A stretch of DNA of 64,000 nt, taken from contig CAWHNT010000047.1 of assembly GCA_963830775.1 (NCBI GenBank), positions 806,001 to 870,000 on the forward strand, given 5' to 3'. The notes below the pieces were generated by a model. That model was not told where the DNA came from, did not search any database, and saw only the letters and a program-made list of their open reading frames with translations. This DNA comes from CAWHNT01 sp963830775 (GTDB lineage: Bacteria; Pseudomonadota; Alphaproteobacteria; Geminicoccales; Geminicoccaceae). The translations under genes and the position numbers were made by a program. Positions 43,615 to 55,644 of this stretch are shown in pieces; position 1 is the stretch's first letter; each line of letters starts with the position of its first letter.

Positions 43615-44611
43615 ATTCCTCCCGCAACCTGCGCAAGCTCGGCCCGCAGCGCCTGGATCATCTCCTCCTGCGCAGCGACCCGGCTCGCGAGGGCGTCCCT
43701 GTCGCGCTCGAGCAGCACTCTCGACACCTCGCCCGTCCGGACGTCCTCGAGCTGAAGGCCCCGCTCGTCCTCGAACATGCGCCAGAGCGGATGGCCGTCC
43801 TTGCGGAACGTGATGTCCCCAGTCGAGAAGGCATGCGCACGAACCACGCCCTCGACATCGAGCTTCAGGTTCGGCGTGAGGCCCGCCGGGTTCGAGTTCG
43901 GGTTCACGACGCCCAGACCGACGGTGCCGAACCAATCCGTCGGATTCACGTCCGAGACGCTTTGGTACTGGGTGTCGGTGGACTGGTCCTCGATCCCGCC
44001 ACTGCCGCTCAGATTCACCGTCACGTTGTCCAGGCGGGTACGCACGGCGTCCTGGTCGATCAGGATCCGCTCGACGAGTGCGTTCTCCACCGTGGTGTTG
44101 AGCGCTTTCCTGATCTCGATCAGCTTGGTTGCAAAGACACCCTCGATCCGGGTCCGGCTTGCCTGCTCCAGCTTGATGTCCGCCGTGCCGTTGGCCTCGA
44201 AATGCACGCCGGAGATCACGGAGGGCAGGCCGGTTCCGTGGAGTTCGAGGCCGGTCCGCGCCACGCCCTCGATCGTGCCGCCAACCAGCGTCACGCTGCC
44301 CTCGCTGTTGCTGTCCTCGATCAGCATACCGTTGGTGCCGCCTTCGAGCGCCGCGCCCACGAAGGTGTTGGCGTTGGCCGAGATGCTGTTGAAGCGCTCG
44401 GCCTTGACCCAGACCTGGTTGGTCGAGGTCTGCGCGAAGAAGCCACCGAAGTTGGTGCCGCTGCGCAGCCCGGTGAAGGTGTTCAGAAGTGAGCCTTGCA
44501 GGTGGATGCCGTAGTGCCCGCCCAGCATGATCACCTGGTCGAAGCGCGAGTGGTGGGTGTTGACGAGCTTGATCAGGCTGGCCCCGGCGCTGGTCGCCAC
44601 CGAGCCCAGAT
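43601..44611 (-). pseudogene. 3' part of a secreted beta-helix (pectate-lyase-like) gene cut by an IS
   Basis: This fragment codes for the turns of a right-handed beta-helix (MLGGHYGIHLQGSLLNTFTG, NGMLIEDSNSEGSVTLVGG, HFEANGTADIKLEQASRTR). A C-terminal region with a short coiled-coil tail follows (RVAAQEEMIQALRAELAQV). The last residues need a one-base shift near 43623 to reach the TAA at 43601; otherwise the frame runs into the antisense of the protease gene. Its 5' part lies beyond the insertion sequence. Joining position 45868 to 44611 restores one uninterrupted frame across ...DLYLGSVATSAG.... The protein was probably exported, perhaps a polysaccharide-binding or -cleaving surface protein. 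Confidence 0.8.
44602..44611. repeat. Target site duplication, left copy
   Basis: GAGCCCAGAT lies directly before the left end of the insertion sequence and is repeated identically at 45858-45867. Confidence 0.9.
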
Positions 44612-45857
44612 CAGGGCTGTTCGGTTCTGGGCATGAGTGGTCTATGAGGGCGAGGTTTGCGGCTGCGAGACCGTCGGCGCGCCTGGGCTGTTGAGGGCCA
44701 AAGCCCTCGCACCGGAGGCCGCCATGGTGCCGTTCGCCGGCCTGCTCGCCGCCCTGGAACAGATCCCCGATCCGCGCCGCCGCCAAGGACAGCGTTACGG
44801 CCTTGCCCCCTTGCTGCTGTTTGCGGTGCTGGCCGTCCTGGCCGGTGCCACCTCCTACCGCCGCATCCGCCTGTTCATCGGCGTGCATCGCGAGCGGCTG
44901 AACGTGACCTTCGGCGCCCGCTTCCGCCGCGCCCCAGCGGTCAACACGCTGCGCGCCCTCTTGCACGCGCTCGACCCGGCCGAGATCGAGGCCGCGTTCC
45001 GCCGCCACGCCCAGCATCTTGGTGACGTCACCACCGCGCCGGGGCGGCGGGTCATCGCGCTGGACGGCAAGACACTGCGGGGCAGCTTCGACCATCTCGA
45101 CGACCAGGCCGCGGCGCAGGTGCTCAGCGCCTTCGCCAGCGAGGCGGCGCTCATCCTGGCCCATCAGGAGATCGCCGAAGGCAACGAGGTCGCGGCGGCC
45201 CAGGCGCTGATCGAGCAGCTGGGCCTGAGGGGCGTCCTGTTCACGGCCGACGCCCTGCACTGCCAAAAAAACGTTCGCCTGCGCGACCGCGACCGGCAAC
45301 GCGCTGCTGGTGCGACGTCAAGCCCAACCAGCCCGCGCCTGTATGAGGCCGTGGCGCGACTGTGCGCCGAGCGGGACCCGATCGACCGGCACGAGACGGT
45401 GGACCGCGGCGGCACGGCCGTCAGGAGCACCGGCGCGTCGAGGTCTTCGCGGTCGCGGATCAGCTTCCACCCGAATGGCGGGGGACGATCGCCTGTGCGG
45501 CCCGCGTCTCACGCCTGAGCTGGTGCAAGGACACCCGCACCGGCCTGTGGCGCCCCCGGCGCGAGGTCGCCTACTACGTCAGCCAGGTCCGGCTGGACGC
45601 CGAGGATTTTGGGTGGGCGGTCCGGGCGCACTGGGGGATCGAGAACCGCGACCACCACGTGCGCGATCGCATCCTGCGCGAGGACGACAGCCGCATCCGG
45701 CGCCAGCCCGGCATCTTCGCCCGCCTGCGCTCGTTCGCGCTCAACATCGTGCGCGCCAACGGCGTCGGCAACGTGAGCGAAGCCATCTACACCAACGCTC
45801 TCAGCCTCGACCGTCTCCTTGCCCATGGCCTGCCAAAATCAAGAACTGAACAGCCTG
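44612..45857 (+). mobile_element. ISAs1-type insertion sequence, 1246 bp
   Basis: The element is bounded by imperfect inverted ends: CAGGGCTGTTCGGTTCT on the left, and CAGGCTGTTCAGTTCT on the right when read inward. It is flanked by an identical 10-bp duplication of GAGCCCAGAT, a length normal for this family. It carries one transposase gene on the plus strand. The perfect duplication and the intact flanking frame point to a recent insertion. Confidence 0.92.
44724..45849 (+). CDS. ISAs1 family transposase (frameshifted)
   Basis: The N-terminal part PFAGLLAALEQIPDPRRRQGQRY and the signature RRVIALDGKTLRGS identify an ISAs1-type DDE transposase; the first catalytic aspartate is in ALDGK. Further on are VLFTADALHCQK and the conserved end WRPRREVAYYVSQVRLD, VRAHWGIENRDHHVRD and EDDSRIRRQPGIFARLRSFALN. 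The frame breaks at a run of seven A's (45265-45271), then near 45326, 45340 and 45415, each needing one base less. The 3' end is also uncertain. Whether an active enzyme is made depends on these shifts being errors. The start is the ATG at 44724. Confidence 0.88.
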
Positions 45858-45867
45858 GAGCCCAGAT
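45858..45867. repeat. Target site duplication, right copy
   Basis: Identical to GAGCCCAGAT at 44602-44611; it lies directly after the right inverted end of the insertion sequence. Confidence 0.9.
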
Positions 45868-46243
45868 AGAGGTCGCGGACGCTGACCGCCTGGACGTTCC
45901 TGAAGACGAAGAGGCTCTTGCCATTGGCGGCCTGATAGACCTGGGAGCCACGTCCGGCGCCGGCGAGGCTCACCGGCTTGTCGATGATGATCTCGCCCGT
46001 GACGCGATAGCGGCCGGGCGGGAACAGGACGAGCCCGCCGTCCGGTGCACGCCCGATCGCGCGCTGGATGGCACCGGTGTCGTCCGACCTGCCGTCTCCC
46101 GCGGCGCCGGTGCGTGTCACGTCCACCCACGGCGCCACGCCCGGGCTCTGGGCCTGCACCGTTGGCGGGTGCTGCAGACAGGTCACCAGCACCAGCACAA
46201 GCAAGGTCACAAAGCCGGGCTTGCCCGGACCCGAGCGAACCAT
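45868..46243 (-). pseudogene. 5' part of the secreted beta-helix gene cut by the IS
   Basis: The fragment encodes a signal peptide (GFVTLLVLVLVTCLQ, cleavage near VQAQ). The typical N-terminus of pectate-lyase-3-like proteins follows: WVDVTRTGAAGDGRSDDTGAIQRAI, GGLVLFPPGRYRVTGEIIID. It stops inside RDLYLGS where the element is inserted. The ATG at 46243 is preceded by GGGAG; a TTG at 46258 is an alternative. The rest of the gene is at 43601-44611. Confidence 0.8.
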
Positions 46244-46289
46244 CTTCTCACTCCCCAACCCTGACCCGCGCGTGCCGCGCGGGCTCGCC

Positions 46290-47694
46290 TCAGCTCACCA
46301 GCTTGGCATCGAACCCGTTGTCGGTCATCGACAGGATCGTCTTCTTGCCGCGCACGTAGGTGAGCAGGAAGACGTCGTGCATCCAGAGCGTGCGGAGGTG
46401 GGAGAGGGTCTTGTCGGCGGCGGTCATGTCGAGGTCGCGGCCGTCATGCTCGTGGACGAGGTAGAGGCCGCGGCGGCCGCGGAAGTTGGCGTCGTGGATG
46501 CGGATCAGCGGGAAGGAGCCGCTGCCGACCTGGCGCAGGAGGGCCGACTTCACGCCTTCCCAGTGCTCCTCGTCGGAGACCTCGTCGACCACGATGTGCT
46601 CGCCACGGGTCTTCCAGGTGAAGAGGTCGAGCTCGCGCATCAGCTCAGGAGTGAGGAAGCGGCGCAGGAAGGCGATGTCGCGGTCGCTCTCGCGCACCTC
46701 CATGAGCTTGCCCAGGGCCTCCTTGCTGCCCTCGCCGCCGAAGCGCTTCTCGATGTCGCGCCAGATCATGAAGCCGACATGATAGGGGTTGAGGCCGCCC
46801 GGGTGCGGGCAGATCACCTGGTTGTGGCGGACCAGGAACTCCAGCATCGAGATCCTGCGGCAGGTCGATGCTCATCATGATCCGGTGGTGCCAGTGGCTG
46901 GCCCAGCCCTCGTTCATGATCTTGGTCTCGATCTGCGGCAGGAAGTAGGCGGCCTCCTCGTCGACGATCGTGAGCACGTCCTTCTGCCAGTCGGCGAGCT
47001 CGCGATTGTGATCGCGCACGAAGAGGAGGATGTCGTCCTCGGGCTCGAGCGGCTCGCGGGAGAGGTCGACCGGCTTCGCCTCCTCGCGCTTGCGCAGGCC
47101 CGACCACTGGTCCTGCTGTGGCCTCGCTGCATCGAGCAGGCGCGCCTTCTGCTGCTCGCGGGGGAGCTTCCGGATCGCCTGGTTGCGCCGGCGCGAGAAG
47201 GAGATCGCGTGCGCGGAATTGAGGAACTGCTCGACCGCGTCGGAGCCGATCGAGGGGTCCTCGATATAACGCCGCATCCGGTCGGCCCGGGCCTTGAACG
47301 AGGCCAGGGTCTCCTTGGCGGCGGTGGCGCTGGTGAAGGTGAAGTTGTTCTTGAAGAAGTCGTTGTGCCCGTAGACGTGCGCTATGGTCAGCACCTGCAG
47401 GCACAAGGAATTGTCCCGCATCAGATAGGCGAGACAGGGGTTTGAGTTGATCACCATCTCGTAGGGCAGGCCCGAGACGCCATGGTCGTACATGGTCTTG
47501 GTCTGCTCGAAGGCCTTGCCGAAGGACCAATGCGGGTAGTGGGAGGGCATACCGTGATAGGCCATATAGCCCAGCATGGCATTCTGGTCGCAGACCTCGA
47601 ACTCCTGCGGGTAGCAGTCGAGCCCGAGCTCCGCGACCCTGGCCTGGATCCGCTCGTCCCAGGCCTCGAGATCACGCAGCGTCCAATCGCTCAT
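46290..47694 (-). CDS. SpoVR family protein (frameshift near 46852)
   Basis: The protein of about 467 residues matches the conserved SpoVR family, named for a spore-cortex protein but common in non-sporulating proteobacteria. The N-terminal part has DCYPQEFEVCDQNAMLGYMAYHGMP and AHVYGHNDFFKNN. The C-terminal part, in another frame from about 46850, has VICPHPGGLNPYHVGFMIWRDIE and LRTLWMHDVFLLTYVRGKKTIL. One extra base near 46852 explains the break. In many proteobacteria spoVR accompanies the prkA kinase and a DUF444 gene; neither is here. Confidence 0.88.
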
Positions 47695-47809
47695 CGTCAC
47701 CCAGCCCTTGGCGCCGGCCAGGGCGGCCGGCCTGTTCGCTCCAGGTTAGATGTAGCGAGCCGATCGCCTGCCGTCACGGACTGAGCCGCGCCGGCCAGCC
47801 CGCTGTCGG

Positions 47810-48515
47810 CTAAATCCAGCCCTGCTTCTGGGCCGCCACCTTCAGGCGTGCCGCGACCTCGTCGGCCGTGCGCTTGGCCGCAGCCTCGATCGTGTTCGAG
47901 CCGGTCCGCATCTCCCGCACCTTCATGGCACCGACGACGACCAGGCCGATCGGGTTCGCGGTCGCGGCGTAGACGGCCAGGGGGGCCACCATGCCCGGCA
48001 TCTTGCCGCTGCCGGAATTGGTGGTCCCGCCGCCGAGACGGCGCAGGCCCGTGGCGGTCATCTGGTAGCCCTCGACCGCGGTCCTGAGCTCGGCCGCACC
48101 CGAGCCGAAGCCCAGCAGCACCCGCTTGCCGCCGCTGCCCTCCTCGATCCCGTAGAAGCTGCCCTTGATCACGATGTCGCCGGGTCGAGGTGGAGGCTGA
48201 CCCTCCTCGCGGACGGCCGGCAGGCCCGCCTCGCGCAGGTCGGCCACCAGCTGCTCTGCTACCTCGGCCCCCAGCTTGTGACCGATCTCGATGTCCTCCG
48301 CCGTCTGTGCCGCGGGTGCCGCGGCTTCCGCCGTCAGCGCGGAGTTCGGCAGGCACCTCCTCCGGCGTGGCGGCGAAGTCCTGGATGATGATGCGATCGG
48401 GGCGCGGCAGCGCCGGCCCATCGTAGGTGTCGCGGCTGGTCACCTTGGTGGAAGCACATCCGGCCAGGATGGCCAGGGCGAGCAGTCCGACAGCCGTCCG
48501 GATCAACGGGCTCAT
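47810..48515 (-). CDS. DUF4410-like lipoprotein (frameshift near 48350)
   Basis: The protein of about 235 residues starts with a lipoprotein signal (TAVGLLALAILAGCAST, lipobox LAGC). The start of the mature part reads RPDRIIIQDFAATPEEVP. After a one-base shift it continues with EDIEIGHKLGAEVAEQLVADLREAGL, GDIVIKGSFYGIEEGSGGKRVLLGFGSGAAEL, and ends QKQGWI. This layout matches DUF4410 proteins, thought to sit in the outer membrane; their function is unknown. It appears to be transcribed alone. Confidence 0.72.
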
Positions 48516-48724
48516 GACGCCAGCAACTCCCCAGCTTGGCCCCCTATGGCGGGAGCACTCGGATTTACGCGGGAGGTGCTGACACGAGCGACAGCCGCAA
48601 GACGGCATCCTGATGCCCGCACCCATTCCGTGCGGAGCCACTGTCTGCCCGGCCTCGAGGCAGGTCAATCAACCGACCCGCCCGCGCCGTATGGCCGTTT
48701 TGATCGCGGACGGCCGAGCTAAGG

Positions 48725-49741
<1,017 letters not shown>

Positions 49742-49790
49742 CTGGGGTTCCTCAACGACCGACCGGGCAGGTTGCCAGCAATGTCGGGAA

Positions 49791-49866
49791 TGGTGCCGCA
49801 GGAGGGACTCGAACCCCCGACCCGCGCATTACGAATGCGCTGCTCTACCAACTGAGCTACTGCGGC
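49791..49866 (-). tRNA. tRNA-Thr (anticodon CGT)
   Basis: The minus strand folds into a cloverleaf with acceptor stem GCCGCAG/CTGCGGC and D-arm AGCTCAGTTGG. The anticodon stem-loop is GCGCA-TTCGTAA-TGCGC and the T-arm GGTTCGAGTCC. The 3' CCA is encoded at 49791-49793. It reads ACG codons. Confidence 0.97.
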
Positions 49867-49915
49867 TCGGCCGGCGCCCTTTACACCCGCGGCCGCTTCG
49901 CGCGCAAGGCTGGGG

Positions 49916-51132
49916 TCAGCAGGGCGGCTGCAGGGCAGCACGCAGGTCGATGATCTCGACCAGGTCGCCGGCGCTGCGGGGCGGATCGTGGGGCGGGCGG
50001 ATCACCAGGGCGTCGGCGCGGGCGAAGGTGGCGAACATCGAGCTGTCCTGGCGGGACGCCGTCTCGACGAGACGCAGGCCGTCGGCGCTGCCGGCATAGC
50101 TGGCGCGGAGATAGTCCTCGCGGCGGTCGTTGGCTGGGAGCGGGCCGGCGAGGCGGGCTTGCGCGCGGGGCAGGGCGGGATCCTGGCCCAGCATGCGCAG
50201 GATGCCGCCGCGCAGGAACATGATGGCGCAGACGGCCGAGGAGACCGGGTTGCCGGGCAGGCCCAGGACGGGCACCGGCGCCCAGGCGGCCGAACAGGAG
50301 CGGCTTGCCGGGCCGCATCGCGATCTTCCAGAAGGCGAGCTCGAGGCCACGCACGCCCAGCGCGTTCTGGACCAGGTCGTGGTCGCCGACGGAGGCGCCG
50401 CCGGAGGTGACGAAGGCATCCAGACCCTCGACGGCCTCGATCCGGGCAGCCAGCGCCGCCGGCTCGTCGGGGGAGATGCCGAGGTCGATCGGCTCGCCGC
50501 CCCAGAGCCGGACCATGGCGGCGAGGGCGGTGGAGTTCGAGCTGACGATCTCGCCCGGCCCCGGCGTCTCGCCCGGCCAGCGCAGCTCGTCGCCCGTCGC
50601 CAGGATGCCCACGCGCGGTCGGCGCCGCACGGGCAGCCACGCCTGGGCCATGACGGCGGCGAGGCCCAGCTCGCGCGGGCCCATGACGGTGCCCGCGGTA
50701 AGGCCGACCCAGCCCGCCCTGAAGTCGAGCCCGGCCGGGCGAACGAACTCGCCTTGTCTGACGGTGCGGGTGAAGCGCACGCGGCTGCCGTCGGTCTCGG
50801 CATTCTCCTGGATGGCGATGGCGTCGGCGCCGGCCGGGATCACCCCGCCCGTGAAGATGCGCACGGTTTCGCCTGGGGCCACCTCGCCCGCGAAGGGATG
50901 GCCGGCCGGTGCCGTGCCCACCACCTCCAGCCACCGGCCCGGTGGATCGAGGTCGGCGGCGCGGACGGCGTAGCCGTCCATGGCGGAGACGGCGGCCGGG
51001 CGGCTGGTCGCGGCGCGCCTGGACCTCGGCAGCGAGCACGCGGCCCAGGGCCCGGTCGAGGGTCACCCACTCGGGCGGCATGAGGCGGAAGCCCTCGAGC
51101 ACGCGCGCCTGCGCCTCACGGACCGAGAGCAC
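49916..51132 (-). CDS. moeA: Molybdopterin molybdenumtransferase MoeA (two frameshifts)
   Basis: MoeA inserts molybdate into molybdopterin. Joining three frames gives the complete family pattern: SVREAQARVLEGF, SAMDGYAVRAADLD, VRIFTGGVIPAGADAIAIQE, VGILATGDEL, IVSSNSTALAAMV, VTSGGASVGDHDLV and LGLPGNPVSSAV. The extra bases are a G near 50999 and a C near 50282, both beside short G/C runs. Since MoeA is a conserved enzyme and every motif is intact, sequence error is the likelier cause. It lies three bases after moaC. In many relatives lexA follows moeA; here the tRNA-Thr gene does. Confidence 0.92.
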
Positions 51133-51135
51133 AGC

Positions 51136-51611
<476 letters not shown>

Positions 51612-51615
<4 letters not shown>

Positions 51616-52412
51616 GCCGCGCGGTCCAGCCCGAGCAGGCGGCGGGTGGCGCTCGCCACGTCCTGCTCCTGCATCAGGCGCTCGCCGACGAGGAAGCAGG
51701 AAGCACCGGCCCGGCGCATGCGCAGGAGGTCGTCATGCGTGCCGAGCCCGCTCTCGGCCACGAGCAGGCGCTCGGGCGGTACCAGCGGTGCGAGCTCCTC
51801 TGTCGTCGCTAGATCCACGCGCAAGGTTTTCAGGTTGCGGTTGTTGACGCCGATCAGCTCCGCCCGAAGGCGAAGTGCCCTGTCGAGCTCGGGGCGATCG
51901 TGGACCTCGACCAGCACATCCATGCCGAGCTCGGCCGCGGCGCTCTCGAGCTCGGCGGCCTCGCCGTCGCCCAGGGCCGCCATGATGAGCAGGATGCAGT
52001 CGGCGCCGATCGCACGGGCCTCGACCACCTGATAGGGGTCGAGGATGAAGTCCTTGCGGAGCGCGGGCAGCGGCACGGCTTCGCGGGCAGCGCCCAGGTA
52101 GGCGTCGCTGCCCTGGAAGAAGGGCTCGTCGGTGAGCACGGAGAGGCAGGTGGCACCGCCTTCGGCATAGGCGCGGGCCAGCGCGGGCGGGTCGAAGTCG
52201 GCGCGGATCAGCCCGCGGCTGGGCGAGGCCTTCTTGATCTCGGCGATCAGGCCGAAGCGGCCAGCAGCCACGGCCTGCCGCAGTGCCCGCACGAAGCCGC
52301 GCGGCGGCTCAGCGGGAAGCGAGCGCTGCAGGTCGGCCAGGGAGCGCTCGCGTTTGCGGGCGGCCACGTGCTCGCGCTTGACCTCGCAGATGCGGGCGAG
52401 GACGTCGCTCAC
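51612..52412 (-). CDS. trpC: Indole-3-glycerol phosphate synthase
   Basis: TrpC closes the indole ring in tryptophan synthesis. The 266-residue protein has the family signature FGLIAEIKKASPSRGLIR with the catalytic lysine, FFQGSDAYLGAAREAVPLPALRKDFILDPYQV with the second lysine, LIGVNNRNLKTL and VAESGLGTHDDL. The GTG at 52412 overlaps the trpD stop (GTGA). The frame is open further upstream, but that part is trpD antiphase sequence. Confidence 0.96.
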
Positions 52413-53446
52413 GGTGGCGGGCCCTCGTTGGTGACCCGGACCAGGCGCTCGAGCGCGCGGGCGGCAGCACCGCTGTCGATCGATTGGGCCGCCATGGCGG
52501 CACCCTCGCGCAGGCTGCCGGTGCGGCCGGCGACGATCAGGGCGCCCGCGGAGCCGAGCAGGACGGCGTCGCGCAAGGGGCCCCGTACGCCGGCCAGAAC
52601 GGCGCGCAGAGCCTCGGCGTTGTGCGCCGGATCGCCGCCGGTCAGGTCCTCGAGCCGGGCGCGCGGCAGGCCGGCCTGCTCGGGGGTGACCTCGAACGTC
52701 CGCACGCCGTTGCCGTCCCATTCGGCGACCAGGGTGGCACCGGAGGTGGAGAGCTCGTCGAGGCCGTCACGGCCGTGCACGACCCAGGCGCGCTCCGCAC
52801 CCAGCCGGCCCAGGACCGTGGCCAACGGCTCGACCCACTGGGCCGCGAACACGCCTACTACCTGGCGCTTCACGCCTGCCGGATTGGCGAGCGGCCCCAG
52901 CAGGTTGAAGATGGTGCGGGTGCCGAGCTCGACCCTGGGGCCGGCGACGTGGCGCATGGCGCCATGGTGGCGCGGCGCCATCATGAAGCCGATCCCGGCG
53001 GTGCGGATCGCCTCCTCGACGAGGCTCATCTCGGCCTCGATGTTGACGCCAAGGGCCGTGAGCACGTCGGACGAGCCGGAGCGCGAGGAGAGGCCGCGAT
53101 TGCCGTGCTTGGCCACCGGCACGCCGCAGCCGGCGACGACGATGGCGGCAGCGGTCGAGATGTTGTGGGTGCCGGCAGCGTCGCCGCCCGTGCCGCAGGT
53201 GTCGATGGCGCCGGGCGGTGCCTGGATGCGGGTCATCCGGGCGCGCAGGGCCTCGGCACCGGCGGTGATCTCCTCGATCGTCTCGCCGCGGACGCGCAGC
53301 GCCATCAGCAGGCCCGCCACCTGGGCCGGCGTGGCGTTGCCGGTCATCATCAGGTCGAACGCCTCGCGCGCGGCCGCGGGTGCGAGCGGCTCGCCGGTGG
53401 CAGCCTGCGCGATGAGCTGGCGGAAGCGCTGCAGCTCCGCCGTCAT
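52409..53446 (-). CDS. trpD: Anthranilate phosphoribosyltransferase
   Basis: TrpD joins anthranilate and PRPP. The 345-residue protein shows IDTCGTGGDAAGTHNISTAAAIV (PRPP loop), KHGNRGLSSRSGSSDVLTALG, FMMAPRHHGAMRHVAGPRVELGTRTIFNLLGPL and VVHGRDGLDELS. Its start overlaps the trpG stop (ATGA) and its end overlaps the trpC start, so trpG-trpD-trpC are translationally coupled. Confidence 0.97.
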   Translation of the reverse strand: MTAELQRFRQLIAQAATGEPLAPAAAREAFDLMMTGNATPAQVAGLLMALRVRGETIEEITAGAEALRARMTRIQAPPGAIDTCGTGGDAAGTHNISTAAAIVVAGCGVPVAKHGNRGLSSRSGSSDVLTALGVNIEAEMSLVEEAIRTAGIGFMMAPRHHGAMRHVAGPRVELGTRTIFNLLGPLANPAGVKRQVVGVFAAQWVEPLATVLGRLGAERAWVVHGRDGLDELSTSGATLVAEWDGNGVRTFEVTPEQAGLPRARLEDLTGGDPAHNAEALRAVLAGVRGPLRDAVLLGSAGALIVAGRTGSLREGAAMAAQSIDSGAAARALERLVRVTNEGPPP

Positions 53447-54030
53447 GCGGCGGCGAGCTCGGGGCGGGCGAGGGCCAGGAAGTTCTTCAGGAGGCGGTGG
53501 CCGTAGCGGGTCTCGATGCTCTCGGGATGGAACTGCACGCCATGGATGGGCAGCCGCTCGTGGCGCAGGCCCATGATGGTGCCGTCGCCGGTGCGGGCGT
53601 TCACCTTGAGCTCGGCCGGCAGGGTCGGCGGCAGGGCCACGAGGGAGTGGTAGCGGGTGGCATCGAGCGGCGAGGGCAGGTCGGTGAAGACGCCGGTGGC
53701 GTCGTGCTCGATGGCCGAGAGCTTGCCGTGCATGATCTGCGGCGCCCGGCCGATGGTGGCGCCGAAGGCCTGGGCGATCGCCTGGTGGCCGAGGCAGACG
53801 CCCAGGATCGGGTAGCGCCCGGCGGCGGCCTTGATCAGCGGCAGGCAGATGCCGGCACGGTCGGGGTCGCAGGGGCCGGGCGAGATCACGATCGCGTCCG
53901 GGCGCATCGCGATCGCCTCCTGCACGGTGATGGCGTCGTTGCGATAGACGACCGTCTCCGCACCCAGCTCGCCCAGATAGTGGACCAGGTTGTAGGTGAA
54001 GCTGTCGTAGTTATCGATCAGCAGCAGCAT
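53443..54030 (-). CDS. trpG: Anthranilate synthase glutamine amidotransferase subunit
   Basis: TrpG supplies ammonia to TrpE. The 195-residue protein starts LLLIDNYDSFTYNLVHYLGE. It has the nucleophile cysteine in ILGVCLGHQAIAQAFG and the histidine-glutamate pair in IHGVQFHPESIETRYG. The ATG at 54030 gives the normal N-terminus; an in-frame codon at 54063 is further upstream and less likely. trpE is 1.6 kb away, separated by a divergent gene. Confidence 0.96.
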   Translation of the reverse strand: MLLLIDNYDSFTYNLVHYLGELGAETVVYRNDAITVQEAIAMRPDAIVISPGPCDPDRAGICLPLIKAAAGRYPILGVCLGHQAIAQAFGATIGRAPQIMHGKLSAIEHDATGVFTDLPSPLDATRYHSLVALPPTLPAELKVNARTGDGTIMGLRHERLPIHGVQFHPESIETRYGHRLLKNFLALARPELAAA

Positions 54031-54221
54031 GGAGGACGGCCCGCCCGGAGCCGGCGAACGCACCGGCGTGCCAGAGGAACCGCATCTGGCCCTTGGCCGT
54101 CAAGCGGCGGAGCTGTGGCCCGGCGGGCGCGGCGGGCCGCGGCTGCGCGGGCGGAGCGTCGCACAACCTGTTCAAATGCGGCGCTTGCGGCGTAAGAACG
54201 CCCTTGGCTAGAGGGCGTGCG

Positions 54222-55641
54222 GTGGAAGCAACCAGGCAAGCAGGAAAGGCGGCGTCGGCAGCCGGTCACAGGCTGCGGCAGCTGCGTCGCTGGGCCCGGC
54301 GTCCGCTGGCGCGCAACCTGCTGATCGCGGCGGTGGTCGCATTGGCACTGGTCGTGTTCCTGTCCTCGCTGCGCCACCGCCCGAGCCAGCCCTTCCGGAC
54401 ACCGGAGGTGGCCGCCGCCCTGAAACGCGCCCGCGACCGGACCGGGCCGGATCCCGGGCCCGTGGTCAGCCTGAGCGCCGCCCCGCGGCTGGCGCTCGTC
54501 GGGCCGGGCCTGGGCGATACCAAGCTGGCGCTCGAGACGCGGGTGCCACCTCCGGCCCCCGAGCGCCCGGCCGAGCAGGCCGAGGATGTGGTAGCGAGGC
54601 CGCCTGCACCGCCCGTCGAGATGCGCCCGCTTCCGCAACCGGCGGCAGTCCAGAAGGTGGTCCCGCCGCCACCTCCGGCACCGCTGCGCGAGGTCGTGCC
54701 CGAAGCACCGCCACCACGGCCCGCAGCCCCAGACCCGCCGCCACCTCTCGCCGCAACGCCGGACCTGCCGCCGCCCGCGGTCGTGGCGGCGCTGCCGTCG
54801 GTCGAGGCAGCACTGCCGGCAACGCCGGTCCCGCTGCAGCGCCTGCCGGTGCCCGAGCCGATCCCGCGACCGGTGCCAGCGCCCTCGATCCAGCCGGTGG
54901 CGGCCATTGTCCGCCCGCCGGCGCCGCCGGCCTTCGATGCGCCCCGGCTGGCGATCATCATCGACGATCTGGGCTATGACCAGGGTGCGGCACGCCGGGC
55001 GATCGCCCTATCGCCCGCCGTGACCCTGGCCTTCCTGCCCTATGGCTTCCACCTGCCCGAGCTCACGGCGGCCGCCGCGGCCCGTGGGCACGATGTCTTC
55101 CTGCACCTGCCGATGGAGCCGACCGGCAAGGAGAACCCGGGTGCGAACGCGCTCCTCACCAGCCTGCAGCCGGCCGAGGTCTCGCGCCGGCTCGCCTGGG
55201 CGTTCGACCACGTGCCGCGCGCCGTGGGCGTCAACAACCACATGGGCAGCCGGGGCACCGCGGACCCGGCCCTGATGCTGGCCGTGCTGAGCGAGGTCCG
55301 CCGTCGCGGCCTCGTCTTCGTCGACAGCCGCACCACGGGCGCCTCGGTGGCGCCGACCATCGCCGAGCGCCTGGGGGTGCCGATCGCCTCGCGCGACATC
55401 TTCCTCGACAACATCCCGACATCGGGCGTGGTGCTGGCGCAGCTCGAGGCGGCCGAACGCGTCGCCACGGCGGCACGGCAGCGCCATCGCGATCGGTCAC
55501 CCCTTCCCGGCGACGCTCGCGGCGCTGGCCGACTGGCTGCCCGCGGCCGAGCGGCGGGGGTTGCGGCTGGTGACGGCGCGCAGCCTGACCACGCAAGGGG
55601 AGCCCTGCGCCGTCACCGTCTCCAGCAACGGAGGCTGCTGA
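54222..55641 (+). CDS. Divergent polysaccharide deacetylase family protein with proline-rich linker (frameshift near 55475)
   Basis: The protein of about 472 residues has one N-terminal membrane helix (LLIAAVVALALVVFLSSL) and a long proline-rich stretch (about residues 80-235). A C-terminal catalytic-type domain follows: PRLAIIIDDLGYDQGAARRAIAL, HDVFLHLPMEPTG, GVNNHMGSRGTAD and LVFVDSRTTGAS. One base too many near 55475 separates this from the natural end AIAIGHPFPATLAALADWLP. Proteins of this family (DUF610/YibQ-like) are periplasmic, and the linker could span the periplasm toward the cell wall. It starts at a GTG with GAGGG upstream. It converges with trpE, three bases apart, and a small GGCTG...CAGCC dyad lies at the junction. 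Confidence 0.85.
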
Positions 55642-55644
55642 GGC

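Noticed and set aside
45265..45271. Programmed frameshifting at the A7 run in the transposase
   Set aside because: The product needs one base skipped (+1), not the -1 slip typical of A-runs, and several more breaks of the same kind follow downstream; error is simpler.
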